DNA from: Flavobacteriaceae bacterium
Lineage (GTDB): Bacteria; Bacteroidota; Bacteroidia; Flavobacteriales; Flavobacteriaceae
NCBI GenBank assembly: GCA_018672145.1
Contig: JABHGH010000006.1
Location: 1-43,464 of the forward strand
Length of the DNA stretch: 43,464 nt
Reading direction: 5' to 3'
Shown here: positions 18,261 to 27,989 of the stretch, piece after piece
Layout of the letters: the number at the start of each line of letters is the position of its first letter
Numbering within the stretch: position 1 is the first letter of the stretch
The notes under the pieces: generated by a model
Told to the model about the DNA's origin: nothing
What the model saw: the letters and a program-made list of their open reading frames with translations, nothing else
The model's database searches: none
Program-made: the position numbers and the translations under genes

Positions 18261-21125
18261 ATGAATTTCCGAACCCTAATTCTTTTACTTTTAATAGCGA
18301 ATTTGCTTTCAGCTCAATCGAAAACTAGCTGGGTTGATAGCATATATAACTCTCTATCTATTGAGCAGAAAATAGGTCAACTATTTATGCCAATGGTTTT
18401 TTCGGAGGGCGATGTCGCCCATTATCAACAAGCAATAGATGATATTGAGAAACGATATGTTGGAGGAATTATTTTTTCAAGGGGAACGATTGATGAACAT
18501 GTCCGGTTAACTAATTTGTTTCAGAAAAAAAGCAAAATCCCTTTGCTTATGGCTATGGATGCAGAGTGGGGGATGGCGATGCGTCTTAGTGACGTTGAAC
18601 CATTTCCTTTTCAAATGACATTGGGAGCTATTCAGAATGATAGTTTGCTTTATAAAATGGGTCAATCGATGGCGAAACGTCAAAGACGATTGGGTGTGCA
18701 TTTAAACTTTGCGCCTGTTGTTGATCTGAATACCAATCCAAAAAACCCAATTATTGGGTTGCGCTCTTTTGGCTCAAATCCAGATATCGTTGCCAATAAA
18801 GCTCTATCCTTAGCTAAAGGCATGGAGCATGCCGGGTTGCTCACTAGCATAAAACATTTTCCAGGTCATGGAGATACTTCTAAGGATTCTCACCTCACAC
18901 TACCAAAAATCAACCATAATATTTCTCGTTTACATCAAGTGGAGCTTCAGCCATTCAAAAAACTAATTAAAGCAGATGTTTCGTCTGTAATGATTGCACA
19001 TTTGGAAGTTCCTGCTCTTGAGAAAAAGAAAGGTTTACCCTCATCTCTATCCTCATCCATCGTTACCGATTTTTTGAAAAACAAACTTGGATTTTCTGCA
19101 TTGGTTGTCACTGATGCCCTCAACATGAAAGGGGTGTCGGATTATGACAGCAAACAAACGGCATCCTTGGGAGCTTTTTTAGCTGGCGCAGACCTTTTGC
19201 TCATCCCATCTGATCTATCTTTAGCTGTTACGGATATTAGAAAAGCCTATGATCAAGGAAAAATCTCTGAACTGCGTTTGTCGCATTCAGTTAAAAAAAT
19301 ACTTGCTCTTAAACACAAAGCTAATCTTCATTTAACCAAATTTGTTAATTCCGACTCATTGATTGAAGACATTCATCCTCCTTCATTTTCTGCACTAACA
19401 CATGAGTTGGCGAAAGCGTCCCTGACTGTGGTTCGAAACGAAAATCAAGTCCTTCCTATAAAAGATATCAGTCAATCCAAAATCGCATATGTTTCTATTG
19501 GGCAGGCCGATGGTGAGGAGTTCAACAATCGGCTATTGCATTACACAGACATTGATAAGTTGACCCTCACGGAGGCTATTACCAACCATAAGGCTTATAC
19601 ACATATTCTCGTCGGCTTGCACCAACCAGATAAAACGCCGTGGGAAAAACATACTCTTGATCAGCGAGTCGTTTCACAAATGACCGAGCTAGCAAAACAG
19701 GCAAATGTCATTTTGGTCAGTTTCGCAAACCCTTACAGTTTGTCAGCATTGCCACTTGAGAGTTGCAATGCAGTTATTTTAGCTTATCAAAATGCTTCTG
19801 TTTTTCAGTCTAAGGCCGCTCAATTGGTCTTTGGAGGAATTGGAGCCAATGGCAGACTTCCCGTTGATGTTTCATCATTTAAGCAAGGAGAAGGCATTGA
19901 CATTGCGCCCATAGGGCGACTTTCGTACGGACACCCAAAACAGGTTGATCTAGATGGTAAAGTTTTTAAAAAAATTGATCAAATGGCGCAACAAGCCATC
20001 ACGGACAGTGTGACGCCCGGGATGCAAATTCTTATCGCTAGAAAAGGCAAGGTTGTTTATCATAAACCATTTGGGTTTATGCGTTATGAAAAGAAAACAC
20101 CAATTCAATGGTTTCATAGATACGATTTAGCTTCATTGACTAAAATCTTGGCTTCTGTCCCATTGGCAATGGTTGAACATGAAAAAGATTCGCTTTTCCT
20201 TTCAACTCCTATCGCGAAACTTCTTCACGACTATGAGTATTCAAACAAATCAGAGATGAATTTCCGCGCCTTGTTTTCTCATCATGCTGGTATCCAGCCT
20301 TGGTTACCTTTTTATAAAAATACCTTGAATGACGAGACCAAACAGCCTTTAAAAAAACTTTACAAAAACAAGACAAAAAGAAGGCATAGACTTCAGGTTT
20401 CAACTAGGATGTTTTTACGTACAACTTATATGGATTCTATAAAGAACGAAATCATCAATAGTCCTTTGTTAGACTCGCTCTATTATAAATACAGCGATTT
20501 GCCTTATTATATATTTAAAGATTATGTTGAGCATCGATACCAAAAACGACTTGATAAATTGATCACATCTTTTCTCTATCTGCCAATCGGAGCAAATCAT
20601 ATGGGCTATCTTCCGCTTACTGATGTTTCTAAAGATCATATTGTGCCAAGCGAGATAGACACATATTTTCGCCATTCAGAAATACAAGGATACGTGCACG
20701 ATATGGGCGCGGCGATGCAAAATGGAGTTGGGGGTCATGCGGGCTTGTTTAGCAATGCGAATGACGTAGCCAAAGTTGCACAAATGTATTTACAAGATGG
20801 CACCTACGGAGAAGATAAATTTTTCGAACCTTCGACCATTGATTATTTTAACAAAAGATATTACGCAGACGAGAACAACCGACGTGGAATTGGCTTTGAC
20901 AAGCAACAATTTGAGGATCCAGGACCAACTTGTTTATGTGCTTCTGATGACAGTTTTGGTCACTCGGGTTTTACAGGAACTTTTGTTTGGGTAGACCCCT
21001 CTTATGATCTGGTATATGTATTTTTGTCAAACCGCACATATCCAACGATGGAAAACACAAAAATGGTTGACACCAATTTGCGATCTGAGATCCAACGAGT
21101 TATTTATAATGCATTAATCAAATAA
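18261..21125 (+). CDS. Secreted fusion: glycoside hydrolase family 3 (NagZ-like) plus class C beta-lactamase-like serine hydrolase
   Basis: About 954 aa from ATG 18261 (signal peptide MNFRTLILLLLIANLLSAQ); GH3 motif KHFPGHGDTSKDSH; VVTDALNMKGV; C-terminal SLTK, YSD, HSGFTGT. Confidence 0.92.
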   Translation: MNFRTLILLLLIANLLSAQSKTSWVDSIYNSLSIEQKIGQLFMPMVFSEGDVAHYQQAIDDIEKRYVGGIIFSRGTIDEHVRLTNLFQKKSKIPLLMAMDAEWGMAMRLSDVEPFPFQMTLGAIQNDSLLYKMGQSMAKRQRRLGVHLNFAPVVDLNTNPKNPIIGLRSFGSNPDIVANKALSLAKGMEHAGLLTSIKHFPGHGDTSKDSHLTLPKINHNISRLHQVELQPFKKLIKADVSSVMIAHLEVPALEKKKGLPSSLSSSIVTDFLKNKLGFSALVVTDALNMKGVSDYDSKQTASLGAFLAGADLLLIPSDLSLAVTDIRKAYDQGKISELRLSHSVKKILALKHKANLHLTKFVNSDSLIEDIHPPSFSALTHELAKASLTVVRNENQVLPIKDISQSKIAYVSIGQADGEEFNNRLLHYTDIDKLTLTEAITNHKAYTHILVGLHQPDKTPWEKHTLDQRVVSQMTELAKQANVILVSFANPYSLSALPLESCNAVILAYQNASVFQSKAAQLVFGGIGANGRLPVDVSSFKQGEGIDIAPIGRLSYGHPKQVDLDGKVFKKIDQMAQQAITDSVTPGMQILIARKGKVVYHKPFGFMRYEKKTPIQWFHRYDLASLTKILASVPLAMVEHEKDSLFLSTPIAKLLHDYEYSNKSEMNFRALFSHHAGIQPWLPFYKNTLNDETKQPLKKLYKNKTKRRHRLQVSTRMFLRTTYMDSIKNEIINSPLLDSLYYKYSDLPYYIFKDYVEHRYQKRLDKLITSFLYLPIGANHMGYLPLTDVSKDHIVPSEIDTYFRHSEIQGYVHDMGAAMQNGVGGHAGLFSNANDVAKVAQMYLQDGTYGEDKFFEPSTIDYFNKRYYADENNRRGIGFDKQQFEDPGPTCLCASDDSFGHSGFTGTFVWVDPSYDLVYVFLSNRTYPTMENTKMVDTNLRSEIQRVIYNALIK

Positions 21126-21128
21126 ACG

Positions 21129-22250
21129 ATGCGCATAGGAATTATATGTTATCCCACCTTTGGCGGGAGTGGTGTAGTAGCGACAGAGCTAGGGATTGAA
21201 CTTTCTAAGACTGGAAATACAGTTCATTTTCTGGCCTATAAAATGCCTGTTAGATTAGACATCTCATTGGAGAATATTCATTTTCATGAAGTTCATGTTC
21301 CCGATTATCCTTTGTTTCATTATCAACCTTATGAGTTAGCATTGTCTAGTGCTCTTGTTGATATGGTGAAGCTGCATAAAATTGATTTGTTGCATGTTCA
21401 TTACGCGATTCCCCATGCCTATGCAGCCTATATGGCAAAACAAATGCTAGCAGAATCCAATATTGATATTCCCATTGTTACAACCCTTCATGGTTCTGAC
21501 ATTACTCTTGTTGGAAGTCATCCTTTTTACAAGCCAGCAGTAACATTCAGTATTAATAATTCCGATCTTGTGTCTAGTGTTTCGGAAAGTTTAAAGGTAG
21601 ATACCTTGAATCTATTCAACATTCGAAAGGAGATTAAGGTTGTTCCAAATTTTATTGATATCAATAAATACGAGAAATTACAAACCACCTGTTCTCGCGA
21701 TAATTTGGCACAACCCACAGAACGGATTGTCTCACACGTCAGCAATTTTAGACCTGTTAAACGAGTGCACGACGTTATTGATGTGTTTGCGAAAATTCAA
21801 AAGAAAGTTAGCTCTCGACTTATCATGGTTGGGGATGGTCCTGACAGAAAAAGTGCCGAACAAATGGCTAAGGATTTAGGAATAGGTGATCTTGTTGATT
21901 TTGTTGGCAAGTCAAATGATGTTTATCGCATATTATGTTCTTCGGATTTATTTTTATTGCCATCACAAAAAGAAAGCTTTGGTCTTGCAGCGCTGGAAGC
22001 TATGGCAGCTAAAACACCTGTGATTGCCTCCAGTCAAGGAGGTCTCCCAGAAGTTGTGGTACATCATTCATCTGGGTTTCTTGTTCCTGTTGGAGAAACG
22101 GATAAAATGGCGTCTTATGCGATAGAGTTATTGTCAAATGATGACAAACTACATCAATTTAAAGTGGCTGCTTTTACTCGTGCAAAAGAATTTGACATCA
22201 AAAAAATTGTCCCTAAGTATATAGAACTTTATAAACAAGCTTTCGACTAA
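21129..22250 (+). CDS. bshA: N-acetyl-alpha-D-glucosaminyl L-malate synthase
   Basis: 373 aa GT4; MRIGIICYPTFGGSGVVATELGIELSKTGNTVHF, HVHYAIPHAYAA, LPSQKESFGLAALEAMA. Confidence 0.93.
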   Translation: MRIGIICYPTFGGSGVVATELGIELSKTGNTVHFLAYKMPVRLDISLENIHFHEVHVPDYPLFHYQPYELALSSALVDMVKLHKIDLLHVHYAIPHAYAAYMAKQMLAESNIDIPIVTTLHGSDITLVGSHPFYKPAVTFSINNSDLVSSVSESLKVDTLNLFNIRKEIKVVPNFIDINKYEKLQTTCSRDNLAQPTERIVSHVSNFRPVKRVHDVIDVFAKIQKKVSSRLIMVGDGPDRKSAEQMAKDLGIGDLVDFVGKSNDVYRILCSSDLFLLPSQKESFGLAALEAMAAKTPVIASSQGGLPEVVVHHSSGFLVPVGETDKMASYAIELLSNDDKLHQFKVAAFTRAKEFDIKKIVPKYIELYKQAFD

Positions 22251-23164
22251 TTACTCTCGTTTTTGCCAAGTTGTTCGTTAAAGGTGCTTTCAAAAATTTT
22301 GTCAGCATTATTTACCTCAAAACCATCTCTTCGATGAGAGTTTGATAGTTTTTCAACTGGCAAATCAGAAAACTCAGGCAAAACTAAGCGCTCAGCAAAT
22401 TCCACATAACTACCTGCAATTTCATGAGTGTTTTCATGAGCAAACTTGCCCTCAAGAGTTTGGGCAACTGTGCTGCTTTGGCGTAAAAGCCTATCTCGGC
22501 TGACCTTGATTTCTCCTCCAGAATCGTTGAGTTTAATCCCCAATGATTTTACAAATTTGTTGAAGCTCTCCAGTTTGTTATATGGGTTTGGGAGTTCATG
22601 TACACTAATCGTGTAATGATTGAGGTAGTATCGATTGTACAACACCCATGCGCCATATTCAGATTCTAGAAGTACCTTTTTGTAATCCTCCAAAGTAGGT
22701 ACAGACCAAAGAGGACGATGTAAAAATGAAACAACATCTTCAGCGCTGTCCAAATCAATTTCATTGACAGGGTCACAAAGAACATTATCACTATAGCTAT
22801 GGATGATTTTTTGTGACTGTTCCGATAGACTTTCCACTCTTAGCTCGCTAATAAAAACACGAGGGTAATTCTCACTAGGAGGCTTATACCAATAGGCATC
22901 AATTTTCTTTTGCGGAAAAAAGTAGTGATCTTTTTTGGTGTATCCGTGATGAAGAAAAATGTGTTCGAAAGAGGCAATACCCAGATTTGGAACGCCGAGA
23001 GTTCTAAAGGCAATATGATCGTTAATAATGTCCTCTTGACGATCAATTAACCCTAGCTCTTTTATGCCCATTGTAATTTTTTTTACATCAGGAACCCGTT
23101 GGGAGTATGGGCGAAATAACCCATTTAGGATTAGGTCTAAGGGGTTGGATGAAGAGAAATTCAT
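22247..23164 (-). CDS. DUF1338 protein (2-oxoadipate dioxygenase/decarboxylase HglS-like)
   Basis: 305 aa; NDHIAFRTLG, LLRQSSTVAQTLEGKF, AGSYVEFAERL. Confidence 0.82.
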   Translation of the reverse strand: MNFSSSNPLDLILNGLFRPYSQRVPDVKKITMGIKELGLIDRQEDIINDHIAFRTLGVPNLGIASFEHIFLHHGYTKKDHYFFPQKKIDAYWYKPPSENYPRVFISELRVESLSEQSQKIIHSYSDNVLCDPVNEIDLDSAEDVVSFLHRPLWSVPTLEDYKKVLLESEYGAWVLYNRYYLNHYTISVHELPNPYNKLESFNKFVKSLGIKLNDSGGEIKVSRDRLLRQSSTVAQTLEGKFAHENTHEIAGSYVEFAERLVLPEFSDLPVEKLSNSHRRDGFEVNNADKIFESTFNEQLGKNESN

Positions 23165-24234
23165 AAGGTTGTTTTGGGCTTTAGTAATGATCCATTTTTT
23201 GTTTCAAAAAAGTCTTTCAACTGAATTTCTTCTTGTTTGATAAATCCTTTTTGCGGCAATTTTTTTGATGCCACTAGCTCAACGACTGCGGCTAGTGATG
23301 CGGCTGTTGTCCATGAAATTGCACGCCACATTTCACCTTCTATTTTTTTAGGTAAGTAGGTTTCAAAAAATTCTTTTCGCTGCATTTCCCCATTGATCTT
23401 TCCTTCTACCACAGCATAGACATGAACAAGGTCTTCATCGACAGGTGGTTTTGCGTTTGTTAGGATTTGTTCGAGTTGATTTAAATCGTTTTTCATCACC
23501 ATTTCATACATCAAAAAGCGCATGAGTTTACCGTGTCCTGGATAGCGAATGGTTTTGTAATTTAAAGTGTCTACTTTTCCGTCATAGGTAGTACACATCG
23601 TTCCTAATCCTCCAGATGTTGTAAATGCTTCATATTCTTGCCCTTGGATATTCATGTATTCAAAGCCTTCTAGCGAAGGAACTGTTTTTCGTTGTCCGTT
23701 GTGAATTGCTTCGGCATCTGTAAGATACTCATTGATCACGCCAGTTGGTGACCAAGTAAAGGAGTAAGCGAGTTGGCCATTTGGATAACGCGGCAATGCG
23801 CCTACCCGAAGTTCAATGTCTCGTAGCTCATCGAACTGAGTCGCTAAGTCACCCCCAAGGATTCCAATATAACCGGGTGCTAATCCGCATTGTGGTGCTA
23901 ATACAGAAACAGCATTGTCTGCCAAAGACTCAATGTGGCGCATCGTGCTGACGTCTTCTGTCAGGTCAAAATAATGCACCCCTTTTCGTTGTGCTATTTC
24001 AGCCACGTGCTTGTTTAGAAAATAGGGCAGGGCAGAAACAACTGCATCTGCTCCGTCAAGTGCTTTTTGAATGTTATCAACGTCTCCGATGTCCATGGTT
24101 TCAATGCTGAACGGTAAGTCTATTTCATAATGGGGTTTTCTGATATCAAACCCTGTGACCTCAAATTGTTTGCCGAGTAACACACCCACCAAGGAACCTA
24201 CTTTTCCAAGACCTAAAACACTTATTTTGTTCAT
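23161..24234 (-). CDS. Saccharopine dehydrogenase family protein
   Basis: 357 aa; VLGLGKVGSLVG Rossmann motif, CGLAPGYIGILGG, YPGHGKLMRFL; 4-nt overlap with DUF1338 gene. Confidence 0.88.
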   Translation of the reverse strand: MNKISVLGLGKVGSLVGVLLGKQFEVTGFDIRKPHYEIDLPFSIETMDIGDVDNIQKALDGADAVVSALPYFLNKHVAEIAQRKGVHYFDLTEDVSTMRHIESLADNAVSVLAPQCGLAPGYIGILGGDLATQFDELRDIELRVGALPRYPNGQLAYSFTWSPTGVINEYLTDAEAIHNGQRKTVPSLEGFEYMNIQGQEYEAFTTSGGLGTMCTTYDGKVDTLNYKTIRYPGHGKLMRFLMYEMVMKNDLNQLEQILTNAKPPVDEDLVHVYAVVEGKINGEMQRKEFFETYLPKKIEGEMWRAISWTTAASLAAVVELVASKKLPQKGFIKQEEIQLKDFFETKNGSLLKPKTTL

Positions 24235-24377
24235 AATATAACATATTTAGTATGTAAAGTTACAAAAAAAACAAAATGAAATTCACAAAAAACAATAATT
24301 TTCTTGCTGTTTACTGAACTTTACCTTTTGATTTTATTACCATCACAGTTCTAATTATTCAGTTTTGAAAAAATGAT

Positions 24378-24385
24378 TAACTTTG
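24378..24385 (+). promoter_or_regulatory. Candidate -7 box (TAACTTTG) with a very short leader
   Basis: Exact TAnnTTTG 4 nt before ATG 24390; no TTG found at the usual 17-23 nt spacing. Confidence 0.35.
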
Positions 24386-24389
24386 AATA

Positions 24390-26594
24390 ATGATACTGGT
24401 TAGACTTCTCCCATTTCTTGTTTTTTTTGGCATTCTTCAGGCTCAAAATACTCTCTCTGGTTATGTCTTTGCTGATGATGTAAAAAATCAATTGCCAGGG
24501 GCAAATGTTTACTGGGTCAATACGCAGCTAGGCACCGTAACCAATATTGATGGATATTTCTCTTTAGATAAGCATCCAAAATCCAATCAATTGGTCATCT
24601 CGTATGTAGGGTTTATATCAGATACAATTACCATCTCTTCCAATAAAATGATCACACATGTTTTGCGAAGTAATGAAAATGCAAATCTAGATGAGGTCGT
24701 TGTTTCCCAACGAAAAAAATCAAGTCAGCTGTCATTTCTATCGACTAGAAATGTGTTGAATGTGAGTAGTGAAGAGTTGCTTAAAGCTGCATGTTGTAAT
24801 CTTTCCGAAAGCTTTGAAACCAATCCTGCCATCGATGTGAATTTTGATAATGCACTCACTGGTGTAAAGCAGGTGCAAATGATGGGATTGCCAAGTCCTT
24901 ATTTGTTATTTACTGAGGAAAACATACCCTTTGTTCGGGGTGCTTCTCAGGTCTATGGCTTGAGCTTTACCCCCGGCACATGGATTGAGAGTTTGCAAAT
25001 CACGAAAGGAGCAGGGAGTGTTGTGAATGGCTATGAAAGCATGACAGGCCAGATCAACGCCGAACTCAAAAAACCGTTGTCTAGCGAAACCTTATTTGTA
25101 AATCTATTTCGCTCACTAGAAGGTCGAAATGAAGTTAATTTTCACACCAAAAAAACGTTTAATAAAAAGCTTAGCTCGAATCTATTTGTTCATTACAACG
25201 AACGTTCTGAGCGTCACGACGCCAATAAAGACGGATTTCTTGATATGCCATTGTCCGAGCAAATAAACCTCCTAAATCGTTGGCAATATATCGATGCCGA
25301 AAAGGGCTGGGTTTCTTTTGTAAACGTCCGTTTTTTGCAAGACGAGAAGCTTCTTGGTCAGTTGGACTTTAATCCAAAAATGGACAATAAAAATTCGCAA
25401 GTATGGGGCAGTGAAATCAAGACAAAACGATATGAGTCTACGCTAAAATTGGGATATGTTTTTCCAGCCTTGCCATACCAAAGCTTTGGGGCTCAATTTG
25501 CATACAGTGATCACAATCAAGAATCGTATTTTGGAAACCGTTCTTATGATATTTATCACAAAAGCACGTATGCCAATCTTTTATTCAACTCTATTTTTAG
25601 CAATACCAAACACAAATATAAAGTTGGTATTAACCTAGCTTCCGACCAATATGATGAAACCATTGAAGTCAATCAAGTTGAACGAACAGACCGTTCTGTC
25701 GGTACTTTTTTTGAATACAGCTATGATAGCTTGGAAAAACTATCAATGGTTTTAGGAGTTCGATTTGATCACCATAATCATATTGGGAGCTTTGTGACAC
25801 CTCGCGCTCATTTTCGATATGCTTTTTCAGATGAATCCAGTCTTCGTTTTTCGATGGGGAGTGGCAGAAGAGTAGCCGCAGTATTTGCGGAAAACCAAAA
25901 ACTGTTTGCTTCGAGCAGAACAATTCAAACCCCTAACATTCAATATCAGCATTTTGGATTACGCCCAGAGTATGCTTGGAACTACGGCTTGAGTTTTTTA
26001 AAAGGCTTTCAAATAGGCACAACCCCTGTAAACCTTAATGCAGATTTATTTCGAACAGAATTCGTAAATCAGGTTGTTGTTGATTGGGAAACACAAGGAC
26101 AGGTGTCTTTCTACAATTTAGATGGTGATAGTTTTGCAAACAGTTTTCAATTGGGTTTGAATGCGCGTTTGTTCCGTTTTATTGACGCTCGATTTGCATA
26201 CAAATGGTATGATGTACAGGTTGATTACAGCCATGGCCTTTTGCAAAAGCCAATGCAGCCAAAACAACGATTTTTTACAAACTGGGGTTATGCTGGCACG
26301 AAATGGAGAGCTGATATCACATATCAATTTACAGGAAAACAACGAATCCCACCTTCATCTTCCAATCCAAATGGCTTGGAAAGCGATACCTTCGGGTTGC
26401 TGAACGCTCAGATCACTTACCTCCCTTTGGTAAATTTCGAACTGTATGTAGGAACTGAAAACGCTAACAATTATCAACAGTCAAATCCTATTCAATCTGC
26501 TAACAATCCTTTTTCCCCTACATTTGACACGAGTTTAGTTTATGCACCAGTATTTGGACGAATGGTCTATGCTGGGTTGCGTTACACCCTTTAA
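24390..26594 (+). CDS. TonB-dependent receptor with N-terminal carboxypeptidase-regulatory-like domain
   Basis: 734 aa; signal peptide, LSGYVFADDVKNQLPGANVYWVNTQLGTVTNIDGYFSL, plug ITKGAGSVVNGYESMTGQINAELKKP, C-terminal beta-barrel. Confidence 0.93.
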   Translation: MILVRLLPFLVFFGILQAQNTLSGYVFADDVKNQLPGANVYWVNTQLGTVTNIDGYFSLDKHPKSNQLVISYVGFISDTITISSNKMITHVLRSNENANLDEVVVSQRKKSSQLSFLSTRNVLNVSSEELLKAACCNLSESFETNPAIDVNFDNALTGVKQVQMMGLPSPYLLFTEENIPFVRGASQVYGLSFTPGTWIESLQITKGAGSVVNGYESMTGQINAELKKPLSSETLFVNLFRSLEGRNEVNFHTKKTFNKKLSSNLFVHYNERSERHDANKDGFLDMPLSEQINLLNRWQYIDAEKGWVSFVNVRFLQDEKLLGQLDFNPKMDNKNSQVWGSEIKTKRYESTLKLGYVFPALPYQSFGAQFAYSDHNQESYFGNRSYDIYHKSTYANLLFNSIFSNTKHKYKVGINLASDQYDETIEVNQVERTDRSVGTFFEYSYDSLEKLSMVLGVRFDHHNHIGSFVTPRAHFRYAFSDESSLRFSMGSGRRVAAVFAENQKLFASSRTIQTPNIQYQHFGLRPEYAWNYGLSFLKGFQIGTTPVNLNADLFRTEFVNQVVVDWETQGQVSFYNLDGDSFANSFQLGLNARLFRFIDARFAYKWYDVQVDYSHGLLQKPMQPKQRFFTNWGYAGTKWRADITYQFTGKQRIPPSSSNPNGLESDTFGLLNAQITYLPLVNFELYVGTENANNYQQSNPIQSANNPFSPTFDTSLVYAPVFGRMVYAGLRYTL

Positions 26595-26602
26595 ATCACC
26601 TG

Positions 26603-26980
26603 ATGATGAAATCAATTATTTGTATTCTTTTGTTTTGCCTCTCTTATACAGTGATAGCGCAAGACAAACCCACCAAAAATGACAAAGCAACCGTTGAGGT
26701 TTTGGGCAATTGCAAGATGTGTAAAGAGCGAATTGAAAAAGCTGCACTTTCTGTTAAAGGTGTAAAATATGCATCATGGGATATTCCTTCAGGAAACTTG
26801 AGTTTTATCTACAATGGTTTAAAAACAAATGTGGATTCTGTCGAAATACAAATATCTGCCGTTGGACATGACACGAAAAACTACACAGCAAAATCCAGTA
26901 TATATAACGAATTACCTGGTTGTTGTCAGTATGTGCGTAGAGGGAAAGTGGCAGCGCCAGGGCAAGCGACAAAGCACTAG
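26603..26980 (+). CDS. Secreted heavy-metal-associated (HMA) domain protein
   Basis: 125 aa; signal peptide MMKSIICILLFCLSYTVIAQ then VEVLGNCKMCKERIEKAALSVKGV (CxxC); C-terminal PGCCQY. Confidence 0.88.
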   Translation: MMKSIICILLFCLSYTVIAQDKPTKNDKATVEVLGNCKMCKERIEKAALSVKGVKYASWDIPSGNLSFIYNGLKTNVDSVEIQISAVGHDTKNYTAKSSIYNELPGCCQYVRRGKVAAPGQATKH

Positions 26981-26983
26981 CTA

Positions 26984-27232
26984 CTAATCAGCGCAATAGT
27001 CATCACCCTTTTCATAGTTAGAAAAGGTTTTTTCATCAACTTCAAGGTCACCGATTAGCCCCCCATCTTTATCTTGATCATTGTTTGAAGTGGTGTTTTT
27101 TTCGAAATCGATAACAAAAAGATACCGATTTGGCTCAGTGATTTTGTTTATGATTTTTCCACAATTATCGGGCTCATTACATCTTGTAAGACAAATTGTT
27201 ACAATTAAAAGTAAAAAGAGATAATTTTTCAT
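26984..27232 (-). CDS. Small secreted protein, possible lipoprotein
   Basis: ATG at 27232: MKNYLFLLLIVTICLTRCNEPDNCG...; Cys after hydrophobic stretch though lipobox LTRC is atypical. Confidence 0.6.
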   Translation of the reverse strand: MKNYLFLLLIVTICLTRCNEPDNCGKIINKITEPNRYLFVIDFEKNTTSNNDQDKDGGLIGDLEVDEKTFSNYEKGDDYCAD

Positions 27233-27233
27233 T

Positions 27234-27980
27234 TTAAAGGTTTTTATCAAAGAGGTTAAAGCTTAGAATGAGACTTGTGGTAAGATCATTTTTTTTATTT
27301 AACTGATAAGGCATGGAGTGGTACCGATTTTGTGCAATAAAAGAGAGAGTGTATCTTTTTTGTTCAAGGTCGACTTTTGGCTCTATAAACAGTCGAATGT
27401 CTTCAGTGTTTTTCGTGTTAAACTGGGCGTAGGTCACGCAGTTAAAAAAAAGCTTTTTTAGAACCTTGATTCGTAGAAATGCATTGACGTTATAGCGAAG
27501 TTTATGAAAGCGAATAGTAGGGTATTCTTCATTTTCATAAAAAAAACCAGTACCGATGTCAATATACTGACTTTCATTTTTGAGCAACGAAAAACGATAT
27601 CCACCACCAAAAAGGTAGCGATGATTCATCTGGAGCACACGAATACTTTGCCCTTGTGCAAAAGCATATATCGAATTGTTGTTTGTAAAATGATTAAGAC
27701 GCAGTTGACCACTCCAGTCGTTGGCCGTGACGATCCCTTCATCTTCCTCAAAATCATGCGCAACTACAAGACGCCAAAGTTGTTTTTCACTTCTTATACC
27801 AGTTAATATTTGATTAAATGTTATAAAAGAATTTTCATTTCCAGATTCCCAATTGGCAGATAGATGCATCTGAGTCGTTAAACTATTTGTAGCCTTACCG
27901 AGTAAAGACTCCGTATTTAATATTGTTTGCCCCTGAATAGAGTTCGCAAATAATATGACAATTAAGAAATATTTCACCAT
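27234..27980 (-). CDS. Putative outer membrane beta-barrel protein (DUF481/DUF2490-like)
   Basis: 248 aa; signal peptide, alternating aromatic beta-strands, terminal F (SLILSFNLFDKNL). Confidence 0.65.
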   Translation of the reverse strand: MVKYFLIVILFANSIQGQTILNTESLLGKATNSLTTQMHLSANWESGNENSFITFNQILTGIRSEKQLWRLVVAHDFEEDEGIVTANDWSGQLRLNHFTNNNSIYAFAQGQSIRVLQMNHRYLFGGGYRFSLLKNESQYIDIGTGFFYENEEYPTIRFHKLRYNVNAFLRIKVLKKLFFNCVTYAQFNTKNTEDIRLFIEPKVDLEQKRYTLSFIAQNRYHSMPYQLNKKNDLTTSLILSFNLFDKNL

Positions 27981-27989
27981 ATTTTTTTA

